From Apostichopus japonicus (Eukaryota; Echinodermata; Holothuroidea; Aspidochirotida; Stichopodidae): a stretch of 64,000 nt of DNA. Where the stretch lies: assembly GCF_037975245.1 (NCBI RefSeq), contig NC_092565.1, positions 13,173,499 through 13,237,498 on the forward strand. Reading direction: 5' to 3'. The notes under the pieces were generated by a model. The model saw only the letters and a list, made by a program, of their open reading frames with translations. It was not told the origin of the DNA and searched no databases. The translations under genes were made by a program, and so were the position numbers. Shown piece by piece: positions 21,250-34,546 of this stretch (within the stretch, counting starts at the first letter, position 1; each line of letters starts with the position of its first letter).

Positions 21250-23345
21250 ACATGAACTACTCGGGCAAGAACATTCCTTTGCCATCAACTAGAGAATACT
21301 TGAAAAGACTGCTAGAGATGACAGAGAAGCTGATAAACGGATGCGATGGAGAGCATTATTTTTCCTTGCCGACATTGACACCGATGCGGAAACATGTGAC
21401 ACCAGTCGTGACGAGGACAACACCGCCACCACCGATGCATACGGGCTAAAATCGAGATGCGCCCCACCACAAATACCGGAGTTGGTCTCATTCGAGTCTG
21501 ATATGCTGGAAATGGTCGAGAACATTAAGTTCAAGGAAGTGACGGAGAAGTTCTTGTCCAACCTCAAGAAGGACATAGAAAACATCGCATCCTCTAAAGA
21601 AATCTTCGTAGAGGCAGACAAAACCAGGAACATGTACAAGATGGACCCCGCCAAATATGGTGGGTTGCTAACTGTAAACATATCTCAGAAATACAAATAT
21701 GCGGACCGCAACACCGCCACCGAAATAGACAATAAATACACAAGTCTAGCCGACAAATTAAAAATAGGTAACCGAATAAATAAAACTGGACCAAAAACGG
21801 CTTTCGTGACAATCAAGGACCACAAAGAAATTTTTCAAGATAACACAAAATGCAGGCTAATAAAAAAACAAAAAAAAGACAAAAAAAACCTGAAATGGGA
21901 CGAGTGAGCAAGGCCATGCTTGACCACATAAATGCAAACATACCACAAGCATACTGGAATGGATTAAAAATATACAGGAAAAGAGCAGTCTCACCTTTCT
22001 GGTCTTCGATATTGTTGATTTTTACCCTTCAATAAGCAAGGATCTCATACACAAATGTCTAGCATGGGCCAAAGCATACACCAGAATCAGTGATACTGAA
22101 TACAAGACTATCATGCACGCAAGGCGATCTCTCCTTCACGATCATAAGGGCAAAAGAGAAGAGACACCGGGGTAACCAATTCCACGTCTCAATGGGTGCA
22201 TTTGACAAAGCGGAAGTTTGTAAATTGGTGGGACTATTCATTTTGAACCAACTGGAGAAAAACCCCGATATCACTGGTTTGGGACTATACAGGGATGATG
22301 GGCTACCAGTAATGAGGTCATGCTCAGGCAGCAAAGCAGACAGAATACAAAAAGCCCTAATCAAGATCGTTCATACATGTGGACTAAAAATCACTGTCCA
22401 AACGAACTTGAAAACAGTCAACTTCCTTGACGTCACTTTGAACATGAATACCAGCCCTACAGAAAACCAACAACGAACCAATCTACATACAGTAAGCCAA
22501 CACTCGAACCACCCGCCCGCAATAATAAAGAACATACCGCCAGCAATCGAAAGAACAGTCTCTGGTCTATCATCTAACCAGGACACATTCAAGAAAGCAG
22601 CACCCACCTACAATCATGCCCTCCGGTCAGCTGGATACAACTATACTATCAAATACCAAAACAAGGAAAACAAAAACACCAAACAGAACAAGAAACGCAG
22701 GTCAAGAAAAACCACATGGTACAACCCCACATACAGCAAAAACGTAAAGACCAACTTTGCGGCGGACTTCCTAAAACTCATCGACAAGCAATTCCCACAG
22801 ACCAACAAGCTACACAAAATCTTCAACAGATCAACAGTCAAAATAAAGTTACAGCTGTATGAGAAACATGCAACAGATCATCAAGTCACACAACTCAAAG
22901 GTCATGAAAGAAACAAGCCGACCCCCCAGGAAAAGACATGCAACTGCCGAGAAGTAGACAGTTGCCCACTTTGCGGCAACTGCTTGGTTAATGACGTCAT
23001 TTACAAAGCCACCGTCACGTCAGGAACCGACAACGCGTCATACATAGGCCTCGCGAGCGGAGAATTTAAGAAGAGATACAACAACCACACCGAATCATTC
23101 CAACATGACCGATATAAGAAAGAAACGGAACTCTCTAAACACATCTGGCAACACAAGGAGAAAAAAGCTGAATATTCAATACACTGGGAAATTGTGTCAC
23201 AGTCCAAACGCACAAGCGGCAGTCTGGTCTATGCAATCTTTGCAAAGAAAAGCTCCAAATTACCACCCTCAAAGGCAACACGCTCAACTAGAGAAGCGAG
23301 CTCATCTCTACCTGTGGACATGGCAACAGACACAAAAGGAAACCA
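21250..23345 (+). pseudogene. Penelope-like RT/GIY-YIG protein, frameshifted
   Basis: The N-terminal part is visible as RLLEMTEKL, then KEIFVEADKTRNMYKM, FVTIKDHKEIF and KCRLI. RT motif A is VFDIVDFYPSIS near 22003-22035, MGAFDKAEVCKLVGLF follows, and the catalytic YRDDG lies near 22290. Next come KITVQTNLKTVNFLDVT and a basic linker, then a Cys cluster (CNCREVDSCPLCGNC) and the GIY-YIG domain (VIYKATV, SYIGLASGEFKKRYNNH) from about 22950. The C-terminal CNLC...RSELI...CGHG part continues in another frame after about 23235. Frameshifts near 21335, 21880-22080 and 23235 make it inactive. Confidence 0.88.
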
Positions 23346-23431
23346 CCCAGCCGTGTCAAACCCAAATGTTAGTTCGTGGAATAGCAACCCATACTTCATT
23401 AATCATTCAATCATTAAATATAATATATATA

Positions 23432-26400
23432 CAGTACTGATTTCGCTTAACTCCCGTTGAAAAAAAATCAACGATCGATAACAAACGTTGAAAATCGATA
23501 AAAAATGTTGAAAATCGGTTAAAAACGAATAATTTCGTTGACAAGATTTAGACTACTGCGGGCACGGTTGTCAACGAAGTTTCAACGAAATTTCCACGAA
23601 AGTTATCGCGATCAAAAACCGCAAAGGCAATTCTAGACATATCAAGGTTGTGACTTGCGTTGAATCCTTAGTTTAACTACAGCCGTTTTCAGACTCTACC
23701 AGAAGTTGTAGAGGAATATTACAAATGTTACAAAAGTTTGATTGTAGATAGAGTAAGTTCTGTACTAGGTGTTTGAAAAATGATTTGGCTAGGATAATAA
23801 AAACTAGTCTTGATCGATCGTAATAAGCACATTCTACGACTCTTAAGTTATAGGCTAGTATTAAACTAAGATAAGTTTAGGTTAGCTCACCAAGGAACGC
23901 AGCGTCAGAAAAACAAGAAATAAAAAAAAATATCCACAATGAAACAGTCGTAGCTGGATATCAAAGAGATCTTTATTTCCAATAAATTCCTGTGTTACTT
24001 GACGTACTACAGTACCCTTTACTACAGAACCGCACTCACTTTCAAACTTTTCTGAGAGCGCATACCGTCCCAAAAATCTGCCCCAGCTTCAATGCACGCA
24101 AAATAAAAAAACATCCTGTTATTTTCCCCCTAACCCGTTACTGTAAGTTGCCCGCGAATGCAGATGGACTGCCCTGGTATTTAGGTCGCAGCCTGGGTCT
24201 GGGCCACCTGCAGTTTGCTGCTAACATGTGTATTCCCTACCCTGGATATCCCCACCACCAAACTTTTTTTGAGAGGCTTAGTCCAATCATAAACCTGGCT
24301 TTGTCAAATTCACGCCTACCATCTGTTAATTAGCATAGTATTTATCTGAACCTTTGGCTGGCTGCCTCTAGAAGCAAACATTATTTTACCCCTACTGTTC
24401 GTAATGGAATGGATGTTACCTGAAAACCAAATATTCATTCATATTATAAGTAGAACAATCCAGCAGGGATAGAAAGTTTATCTTGAATAAACCAATCAGA
24501 AGTCGTGCTAATAAAACTTGAAAACACCTGGCCAGCAAGAGAGTTGCAAACAATTGTTTCCATGACTACTAAGAAAATAAAGCAGTGACTTGGGGCCCAC
24601 GTTGGGTAGAAATCTGTGGAAAATGAATATATTTTCATTGCTTATTTGAGTATTGTATATTGGGAAGAGCTGATCAAACATTAGAAGGGAGGGCTTTCAA
24701 CTAGCCTGACGGCTTTCAACTGGCCTGACGGCATGTACATTTAATTTAATGAGAAGGGGGAGTTTTTATGAGTCTCCCGGTATGCGTCACATGAGAAGTA
24801 GATGTTTTGTTTTTCGGTTTTATCATCGTTTTTCAAGTGGAACAGCTCATAAAATCATATCAAATGAAAATAATACATATTTGAATATCCTTCCTTAGTT
24901 TTACTAATCAGGAATGTTTAATAAAGCATGCAATGCATCGTTTGAAAAAGGTAATTTTAAAGTAGAATTGAAAATGAACGACATAAAACAATATCTGTGA
25001 AGCGTGTGGAGCACAACTTTGAATATTCGTTGTGAAAGAAAACATAACGAACGATGCTTATTGCGTACAGTAAATAAATTTCGCGGAACTGGTATAGAGA
25101 AATTACGTACTGCAGCTTACGTCAGAGAAGCTCATAAATGACACAGGTGGATAGAGCGCATCAAAATTCGGCTTAGGAAATCCCTCTACAGCCGACAAAA
25201 GTCGATATCTCCTTCCGTTTTTGAGTTATAAGCGATTTTGTATTTTTGCGATATGGTTTTTAGTATATTTTCATTCAATAAGATCGTTTTTTTGTGTGTT
25301 TAAGTAAGGGTGTGACCTAACAGATATTTCGCTAACCGTTTCACCGTATCGCCTGCCGGTCGGTTAAACGTTTTAAACGCCGTTTCCCGATCGGGTTTTT
25401 TCGACGCACGGTCACTCGACTTTTAAAAGGATTGTCTGGTGGCCCAAAGAAGTTACCTTAAAAAATAGTAAATAATTTTCCAAACATGTTGTCAAAGTAT
25501 GAGAACGCTAATGTTGCGTTTGACGGAGAAACGATTTTTTAATCGTTATGGATAGACAATTCAAATATGATTTGAACAGTACAATACGTGACGTCAGCTC
25601 TGCCATAGCAGATTGCGTCATAACCCACCCTCCGCACAGTACCTATACGGTAATCACAACAAAAACAGCGTTTGTATACAGATAAATTTCTTCCATAATT
25701 TCTGGTGAAATTTCTTAAAAATTAGATATGTTTTCAAAAACTCCTTAAGCCGCCATGTACTTGAGCGGTGGTTCCGTGGTCTTTGAGTAACAGAAGGTAA
25801 ATTTTAACAGCAGACTCTGAGTTGTTCAGGCTATACATCGCGCTATCCAACGCGAAAAATGTTCGCATGTAGGCTATACTCAAACGTTGACATTCGGACA
25901 GTTCTGCGAAGCCTAAGCTTCTCAGTGCTATATTCTGCTCTGACAACGATTCGATCAATTTCTTCAATAATTTCCGGTGAAATTTCTTATAAATTAGATA
26001 TGATTTAAAAAACTCCTTAAGCCGCAATATATGTAGTAGATCGGTGGTTTCGTGGTCTTTGTGTAACACAAGATAAGTTTTAACAGCAGGCTCTTCGTTG
26101 TTTATACATCGCGGTATCCAGCTCCAGCACGAAGAATGTCCGCGTGTATAGGCTACACTAACGTTTACAATCGGACAGTTCTGCGATGACATCGATCCCG
26201 CCAAGTTTCATCTTTCGGTTTAACGAATACTTTACAAGTTTCCTTTTACTGTTAATTTGATCCGTGAATTTTATTTCAGCGATTTCGAAGAACAGTTAAT
26301 GAACTGTGGTTTGAGTATGAGTGTACTATGTGTAACGCTATACAAGTACACCAACTGGGCATCATAGTATATACCTTCGCGAGTATGTACGTTATATATA

Positions 26401-28498
26401 TGAGGCAATCCAATGTGCTTACACGTGAGTTAATTTGCTGCGGAATTGGGAGTGCTAACTTCAAGTCGCCTGTTTTGCCTATCTGCAAGCACTACGTCAA
26501 TCACCATATTGAAGCGTTCGAACAAACGGTACTTTTGGTGAGAAACTGGTGAATTTGAAAACCTGATTTCTACAAGAAGAAAATGTCGAATGGGGACAAT
26601 TTTTACATGGTTAGAAAGAGAAAAATAATAATTACAAGACAATGTATCAAAATCTTCCACCAGACAATTCCTTTAATGAAAATAGGACATTATGAGTACA
26701 ATAATTAAGGTTTTTTTTCCAGCAGGTAGCAATTCAGGCAATAAGACAACGATCAATGTATGTTAATTACTAATTAGGCCCAATAATATTGCGAACCTTT
26801 CGTGTAATAATTGCTGAAAAGAATAACACACATGATCAGTATTCGTGGTCTTCAGAAGTTCAGATCACTGAATTTATATCACTCGGCCTTCGGCAACATC
26901 GTAACTTTTGAAGAAAAAAAAAACAATATATTTGTCTATCTATCACAAGATTTTAAACAAAAACTCGCCTAAATTAGTAAACTTACCCACCTTTCCTGCC
27001 TACTTATTAAAAGTCATGTTAAGAAAACAAATTACGCTGGTTAAGTTTTAATCGCACTGCGCAGTACCATTCATAATTTGCATATAACATCAAAATTTAC
27101 ACTCGGCGTCCAGATGGCGGGAGATGTAACATCATGTTCAATGTGTTGTGTCGTTCCCATGGTGCGATGAACTTGGGCAAAGTTCAATGACCTACTTATG
27201 TTCTGTGACCAATGTCAGTGGGAATTATGTGTGTAAAATCTCGGGTTTTTCCATGTGTTATATATATATATAGAAGTTTACGTAAGCGGAGCGAATTTAG
27301 GGCGGCTCGTTGATTGTGAGGAAGCACTTAGCTAAGCATCAATATTTGTGAAAAATATCGTAAGTTTTTCATTTTCATTCATTTTCTTTTATGTTTGCCG
27401 CAATCCCGCCCGCAATGCATGCACAGCATAATACCGTGTGTGAAAAAATGGATGTACACGTGCAGACCTGAGAGAGCAAACTGGCCTTGTGTTGTTAATG
27501 TTATGACGGTACTTTCTAGAACGACCATTTGCGTCTTTTGGGGTCAACATATTTTCACACAGGATTTCAACATGCCATTGATCGATGTACACGGGTGATA
27601 TATGTCGCAAATATAAACTGAGAAAACGAATTGACGACACTATCATGAGCTTATGACTATTGGCCTACTACTTTAGTTATATTGAACACATTATTAATGC
27701 CTAAAACATCGTTTTTCTGATTTTTATAGATAGTTTGCAGTACATTACTCAGTTCTTCACATATTTTTAAATAATTTTCATGTTTAAAATGTTAACAAAA
27801 TAGAAAAAATAAAAAGAGAAAACGCCTTTTTGAAAAATGGAAGCGTCCTTGCAGAATGGGCGGGGCATCTTTATTTTGCTTCAAGTAATATGTTTTCGAT
27901 CGGAAACAAAGTTTCATACTTCAACTCTCATAAAAAACCAAATTTACATCTCTTAAAAATAACTATTTTTCGTAATCTGTAAGTAAACCAAGTTTATATG
28001 TCCATTCATTGTTATTTAAATGGTTAAACAGAACTTCAACTTATTTGGAAGGGTGCCTCGTGGTACATAGCTTGTACTGCAGCCTCTAAAGTTCCTGGTC
28101 AAGTTAAGACTTATGTCACTGTGTTTGGGGTTCACAGTCAGAAAACGTCCCCCGTCAGTTTAACTACACGTTTCTTTGAGTGTTACCACTCATTTAAGCA
28201 TGAGAATGCTTTTGTTAATATTCCCTCTTTCAAACGACTGAACCAAAGTCTAACTGATATTAATAAACGAAGTTACGCGTTTTCCGACGTTTCGCGTAAC
28301 CACATATTGACCTTCTATTTCGTTTAAAAAAGAATTTCAACGCATCGTTGAAAATTCCGCGAAGGAAATGACTGATATAACCAATCGATAAAATTCGATA
28401 AAAATCGATAAAAATCGGGGAATTTCGATGAAAAACGAAGAATTTCGGTTATTTTTCTTTCAACGAATTTTAACGGGAGTTAAGCGAAATCAGTACTG
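23432..28498. mobile_element. TIR element A (5.07 kb, TA target)
   Basis: The ends are perfect 27-bp inverted repeats starting CAGTACTGATTTCGCTTAAC, flanked by TA at 23430-23431 and 28499-28500. Subterminal copies of AAAATCGATAAAAA words follow. The CAGT start and TA duplication fit the Tc1/mariner-pogo group, but no transposase ORF is visible, so it is non-autonomous or its transposase is lost. It is a paralogue of element B along most of its length and inserted in the tail of the Penelope-like element. It carries nested element G. Confidence 0.85.
25427..26672. mobile_element. Nested element G (TTAA target)
   Basis: The ends are inverted repeats, AAGGATTGTCTGGTGG at the left and its near-complement CCACCAGACAATTCCT at the right, flanked by TTAA on both sides (25423-25426, 26673-26676). 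Element B has the empty site with a single TTAA at 33938-33941. TTAA targets are typical of piggyBac and Kolobok. It contains a ~270-bp tandem duplication (about 25691-25960 and 25962-26190) that keeps a 156-codon minus frame open, but this frame has no known motif. Confidence 0.85.
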
Positions 28499-28500
28499 TA

Positions 28501-29569
28501 TATACAAGTAATGCCGTATTATATTCAGATTACTCATACACCTCGTGTATATAGGTTATGCATGACATATTTGCATATCATATATTTATAAATAGTAACT
28601 AATGTATATGTTACTTTAATCATTAAATATAATTTTGTCCGGCATGGCTTTCTGTATAATGTTGTAACGTTCGGCAAGGTCATAAACATATATATATTAT
28701 AAATATTAGACACTGGTTTTCGAAGGTGGGAGTATACAAATGTATGAACCGGGCGGCTGTCAGCAGTGCACGAGGAAGCACATACAAATCACTTTCACCC
28801 ACATAGGGCCCCGCTAGTAACGCAGTAAATACACATGATGTTGAGGAATCTGCGCGCAAGTATTAAATCAGCATCATTTCGAACGTGAGCAAATATGATT
28901 TTTTTTGTCTCCGGTTGAAAAGTTAGCAGAGCTTGTCGCAAAACAAGTTTTGAAGGTCATGAGGAAAAATTAGTTTCAAGGTTGAGCCTGAACTTAAGAA
29001 GTGTTTCAAAGTTACTTGTTCAGCTCACTTTATTGTAAGTTGGGCCCACTATTAGTATCTGTCGAATGCAAGTCGGGTCTTGAGATAGTTAATCCAGCGT
29101 AACGTTGCAGCATTAAATCGCTCCTCGTGATTATTAGAGCTGTTTGGCAATGATATAGTGTGAGTTTACAGTATTAAACTGTTTACCTATTTTAGCCATG
29201 TATATCTTACCATGTAGTCACACAGTGTCTGTGTAATATGTCTTCATTCTCTGTCATTAGGCATTCTGTCTGCTTTTAGTCTTCCCTCAAGCACCTAAGT
29301 AGCAGCCTTGGAATTTTGAACTTCTTTGGCCATTAATTCCTATTTTGATAGAAAACAAACAAAACACACTGTTGATTGTTCATAGTTTCAACTTATCAAA
29401 TATAGTTTCTGTGATTCAACTAATGGCATTCTATGCTGACCAAATGATGGTAAAATAAAAGTACTAACAAGTTATTAAATTGTTTGTTAACAGGTGTTGG
29501 ACTTCTGAAAATGTTTATGATTCTTATGCGGTCAAATAAAATGTCCTACACATAGACACACAATATTGC
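28501..29569. other. Intron, remains of Penelope tail, no gene
   Basis: The first ~120 bp continue A+T-rich sequence cut by element A. A candidate minus exon near 29211-29294 was tested and rejected because its best frame has stops. Nothing else is recognised. Confidence 0.45.
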
Positions 29570-30140
29570 TCAACCAATTGCTGAATACTAGTCGGCATGA
29601 TAAAAGGGTCTGTGGTAGTATAACACCTATTAAATGCCCCAATACACACTAAATCAAAAAGTAATGTGATCCCTTAATCTATTTAGCTCTCACAAGGTTA
29701 ATGCAACCAATAGCTGGATAGCTGACAAGTTGGCCATTCATAGCACCCTCAGTTTTCTATATCATAACCATGCAGATTGCTTGTTTACTATGAGAGACTG
29801 AAGTTTTCCTCACTTGTAAACAAACCTCTTTACTCAGCAGAAATCAATTTTTGTATGCTGTTCCAGGGAGGCCTAAATTGGTCTAAACTTACCTCAACTG
29901 ACCAAATTTTTGTATCACTTGTACTCTCTTTCATGCTCATTAACATCCCTGCCAAGAAAACACCAGACCCTAATTGATAACATATCAAGAAATTTGTTCT
30001 CCTGTTGCTTTTTCTGAATGAGAACACTTGTGGTGGATTGATGTAAATGCTAATAGGATTATGCCATCTTAACTGACAATTGAAATTTTTTAGACTCCAC
30101 ATTAAACCTCTATTAATGATTGTTTGAGAAGTTGTTACTT
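29570..30140 (+). repeat. Dispersed repeat R, copy 1
   Basis: It shares long stretches with 41095-41760, 37645-37828 and 57785-58300, for example CACTTGTAAACAAACCTCTT, GGGAGGCCTAAA, AGATGTTCTCCTG-like and GAGTATGCCA-like words. In two cases (copies 2 and 3) R lies directly 3' of a Mutator-like ORF remnant, so R may be the 3' part of that family. This copy is diverged. Confidence 0.7.
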
Positions 30141-30885
30141 ACACCCAGGGACATGGCTAGAGGGGGGGTGGGTGTGGGGGTGTCTCACCCCCGAACTTGA
30201 TAAAACTGACGATAGTTGGAAAATTGGAGTGCGACAGTTGGAATTTCCAACTGTCGCACTACAGTTTATCTAGGCCTATTCATATATTCCTGTGATTGTG
30301 AATGACCTAAAAATTGAAAAATTTCGATCAAAATTGGCCTTTAATCAGTCATGTTTACCACGTTTGTCTTGCCACTTTCATAAATTGTATCTCGCGATTC
30401 TTATACTCCACCACACAAAACTTGGTATGATTTTGAATACTCCAAAAAAATGCCTAATAGAACTACCGTCATAGGCGTAGGAGCCCAATATGATTTGGGG
30501 GGGCTAATTTGGGAAAAATATAACCAAAATTGTTCACGTTTCGCGTGTTACACATGTCAATGTGCATATCATATAGTCATGCACCGGTTTTTACATCGCA
30601 TGCCAATAACATACAATCATATGCTGTGTTATTACCCTTCCATATTGGTTAGAATTATTGGGGAAGTCAATACAATATTTATGGTAATAATAATATCAGT
30701 TTAACCATTGAAAAACACATTGCAAATTATCTTTCTTTCAGTAGGTAAAAAACATTTGGTTGGGGAGGCTAATAACTTTGTGAAGTGAGCACCAGTGGAG
30801 ACAAATGTATTGAAAAAAAGTTCAGAACAAAAGTGCAGTCAGTCGCGAAAGACGCCACTGAATAGGTAACTAGGAAATTGTTATA
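30141..30885. other. MITE-like sequences, no gene
   Basis: Two GC-rich patches look like ends of small transposons: GGGGGTGTCTCACCCCC near 30175-30192 and GGCGTAGGAGCCCAATATGA followed by GGGGGGGC (30474-30505). Between them is the 16-bp-arm palindrome at 30228-30260. No complete element could be bounded. Confidence 0.45.
30228..30260. repeat. Perfect palindrome, 16-bp arms
   Basis: AGTGCGACAGTTGGAA, one T, then TTCCAACTGTCGCACT. The arms match without mismatch. Confidence 0.95.
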
Positions 30886-32177
30886 TTTTAATGGGTAAAA
30901 GGAAAGATATGTTTGGTAGGCGTGCAACAACATTGAAGCCAGGTAACAGGTTCGGTTTTACAGCTCGTACAGCTGATGCCAACCGCACTGGTGACATGCC
31001 TACCCCTTCTGATGTGGCACCTATCCCTCTTGCAAACTTAGACATGAAGAATTTGTGGGACTTGGCTCAAAGGTTGTGTTTGGATGCATTCTCTGAACAT
31101 ACAAAGGTACTGTAAGCTCTTGCCCATCTACAAAGGTTTAAACCAAGAAGCAAACCTGGCAAGAATCCCACAGAACTAAACATTGCACGGCAGTAAGGCT
31201 TGCATCAGATGTAGATCAGTTCAAGTGTAGCTCATAGATTGCTCAGCAGCATCTCTCTTCCCAGTCCCGCTGTCAGAACACTACAAAAGTCAGCCAACCA
31301 GTTTGGACCTGCAATAGAAGAAATGAATGAAAATGATATGTCAGAAAAGAGGTGTATAAAGAAGACACTGCAACTGCATGGCCTCTCAAAAGACTCTCCA
31401 ATTTTTGCAGAATATGATCGTCAATATCATACCTGTCTGCGTAATGCAAAAAGTAAGACTCCATTTGTTCGTGCAAGCCAATACAGAGATGTAATTGTTG
31501 AGAATGTCATCATGGATAAATTTAATTTTGATTACAATCACAGTAACAACTGTAACTTAATTGGTGAAATGAATAGAAGAAGGGGTCACAAGTTGCAATT
31601 TCCAGGCAATGAGGGCTGTTCAGTAAAGATGCCAATGTCAAAGATGAACAGAATGGTGGAAAGATTTGTGCATCCATATTACTTACTGGTAAGAACCCAC
31701 TAAAGGAGAAGTGCCTAACAACTGATGCTGATGGCAAGGCATGTAAAGGGTTCACTGGTACAATGGCTGCAGCTACTCATTCTGAAACAGAGAACCATAT
31801 GCTGTTAGACCAAGTTCACCTACTCAAGTCACTCCGCAGAGCACTGGCTAAAGCAGTACTCTCCTTTGATATATTACCTGCACAAACTGTGACTAGGAAG
31901 CACTTGATACAAAAGTGCATTGCAGAGGACTTGACCTGCCTTGTACTGGCAGAGGTGACTACTTGCAGGAATTAAAGCCCTCAAATACGACCACTGCAAA
32001 GTTGTGAAGGCTTTATCAACATGTTAAGACTGCCTTGCAAAGTGCTTCATTGGAAATCATTCACATTGCCCAAAGCATTCATTTGTATGCAAGAGGGGCA
32101 GGAAGTACACATTTCCATTCATGCCAAATGCTACAAAGAGATCTCTGCTAATATCCCACACTGACAGCACACAACTA
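30886..32177 (+). pseudogene. Mutator-like transposase remnant 1, 5' part
   Basis: The frame starting at 30891 (MGKRKDMFGRRATTLKPGNR) is the N-terminus. Then come 31239-31690 (SISLPSPAVRTLQKSANQFG, SPIFAEYDRQYHTCLRNAK) and 31700-32175 in other frames (LTTDADGKA, LLDQVHLLKSLRRALAKA). The wording matches the Mutator-like transposase domain proteins common in marine invertebrate genomes. Frameshifts and stops show decay. Element B interrupts the frame at 32178 and the ORF resumes after 37267. The transposase would bind TIRs and cut DNA; this copy cannot make it intact. Confidence 0.7.
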
Positions 32178-34546
32178 CAGTACTGATTTCGCTTAACTCC
32201 TGTTGAAAAAAAAATCAACGATCGATAAAAAAAGTTAAAAATCGATAAAAAAAGTTGAAAATCGATAAAAAAAGTTGAAAATCGATAAAAAACAAATAAT
32301 TTCATTAAGATTTAGACTACTGCGGGCACGGTTGTCAACGTAGTTTCAACGAAATTTCCACAAAAGTTATCGCGATCAACAACGGCAAAGGCAATTCTAG
32401 ACATATCAAGGTTGTGACCTACGTTGAATCCTTAGTGTAACTACAGCCGTTTTCAGACTATACCAGAAGTGGCCGAGGAATATTACAAACGTTGCAAAAG
32501 TTTGATTGTATATAAGACAGAGTAAGTTCTGTACTAGGTGTTTGAAAAATTATTTGGCTAGGATAATAAAAACTGGTCTTGGTCGATCGTAACAAGTAAG
32601 TTATAGGCTAGTATTAAACTAAGATAAGTTTAAGTAACTCACCAATGAACGCAGCGTCAGAGAAACAAGAAATAAAAAAAAAATTTACACAATGAAACAG
32701 TCGTAGCTGGATATCAAAGAGATCTTTTTTTCCAATAAATTCCTGTGTTACTTGACGTACTACAGTACCGTTTACTGCACACACTTTCAAACCAAAAAAT
32801 CTCCCCCCGGCTTCAATGCACGCAAAATAAAAAACATCCTGTTACTTTCCCCCTAACCTAGCTACTGTAAGTTGCCCGCGAATGCAGATGGACTGCCCTG
32901 GTAATTAAGGTCGCAGCCTGGTTCTGAGTCACCTACAGTATGCTGCATACATGTGCATTCCCTACCCTGGAAATCCCCAGCGACCAAACTTTTTTGAGAG
33001 GCCTACTCCAATCATAAACCTGGCTTTGTCAAATTCATGCCTACCATCTGTTAATTAGCATAGTATTTATCTTTGTGGGGGTTTAGCACTGCAGAACCTT
33101 TGGCTGGCTTACTCTAGAAGCAAACATTATTTTGCCCCTACTGTTCATAATGGAATGGATGTTACCTGTAACTAAGTTAATTGAAAACCAAATATTCATT
33201 CATATATATATATATATATAAGTAGAACAATCCAGCAGGGATAGAAAGTTTATCTTGAATAAACCAATCAGAAGTTGTGCTATTAATAAAACTTGAAAAC
33301 ACCTGGCCAGCAAAAGAGTTGCAAACAATTGCTTCCATGACTACTAAGAAAATAAAGCAGTGGCTTGGGCCCAAGTTGGGGAGAAACCTGTGGAAAATGA
33401 ATATATTTTCATTGCTTATTTGAGTATTGTATATTGGGAAGAGCTGATCGAACATTACTGGGGAGGGCTTTCAACTGGCCTGATGGCATGTAAATTTAAT
33501 TTAACGAGAAGGGGGTTTTTATGAGTCTCCCGGTATGCGTTACATGAGAAGTAAATGTTTTGTTTTTCGATTTTATCATCATTTTTCAAGTGGAACAGCT
33601 CATAAAATAATATCAATCAAATATCCTTCCTTAGTTTTACTAATCAGGAATGTTTGACAAGGCATGTAATACATCGTTCGAAAATGTAATTTTAAACTAG
33701 AATTGAAAATGAACGACATAGAGCTCCTTCCGTTTTCGAGTTATAGCCGATTTTGTGTTTTTGCGATATGGTTTTCAGTATATTTTCATTCAATAAAGTC
33801 GTTCTTTTTTTGTGTGTTATAAGGGTGTGACTTAACGGATATTTCACTAACCATTTAACCGTATAACCTGCCGGTGGGTTAAACTTTTAAACGCTGTTTC
33901 CCGATTGCGGCTTTTTCGACGTAATGTCACTCAACTTTTAATGAAAATAGGACATTATGAGTACAATAATTAAGGGTTTTTTTTTTCAAAAAAGTAGCAA
34001 TTCAGGCAACAAGACAACGATCAATGTATGTTAATTACTAATTAGGCCCAATAATATTGCGAACATTACGTGTAATAATTGATGAAAAGAATATCACACC
34101 TGATCAGTATATCGTGGACTTCAGAAGTTCAGATCACTGAATTTATATAACTCGGCCTTCGGCAACATCTTAACTTCTGAAGCAAAAAAACAATATATTT
34201 GTCTATCTATCACAAGATTTTAAACAAAAACTCGCCTAACTTAGCAAACTTACCCACCTTTCCTGCTTACTCATTAAAAGTCATGTTTAAAAAACAAATT
34301 ACGCACGCATGTGTTTTGCAATGGGTTGTAGCAGCCTCCGATTTCATTTTCTTTCTCTTGTGTCACATACATGATACAGTACTTTACATTTGATACAAAA
34401 GTTTCTTCAACAACAGCTTCCCAAAATTGGTGTCGCAATAGGTTTAATTTTAACCGCGCAGCGCAGTACCATTCATAATTTGCATATTACACCAAAATTT
34501 ACACTCGGCGTCCAGATGGCGGAATAATGTAACATCATGTTCAATG

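Larger units (their letters stand above)
20958..23431 (+). mobile_element. Penelope-like element with repeated ends
   Basis: The body codes for an RT with a C-terminal GIY-YIG nuclease. The sequence TAGTTCGTGGAATAGC followed by ACCCATACTT occurs in direct orientation at 20958 and 23370, consistent with the pseudo-LTR arrangement of Penelope-like elements. The second repeat is cut short by element A at 23432; similar A+T-rich sequence resumes after 28500 (TCATTAAATATAA recurs near 28619). A structured leader lies at 21005-21056. Confidence 0.8.

Noticed and set aside
29211-29294. Minus-strand exon with acceptor ACTTAG and donor GTAAGATA
   Set aside because: The frame entering at the better acceptor meets a TGA; only weak internal acceptors leave it open.
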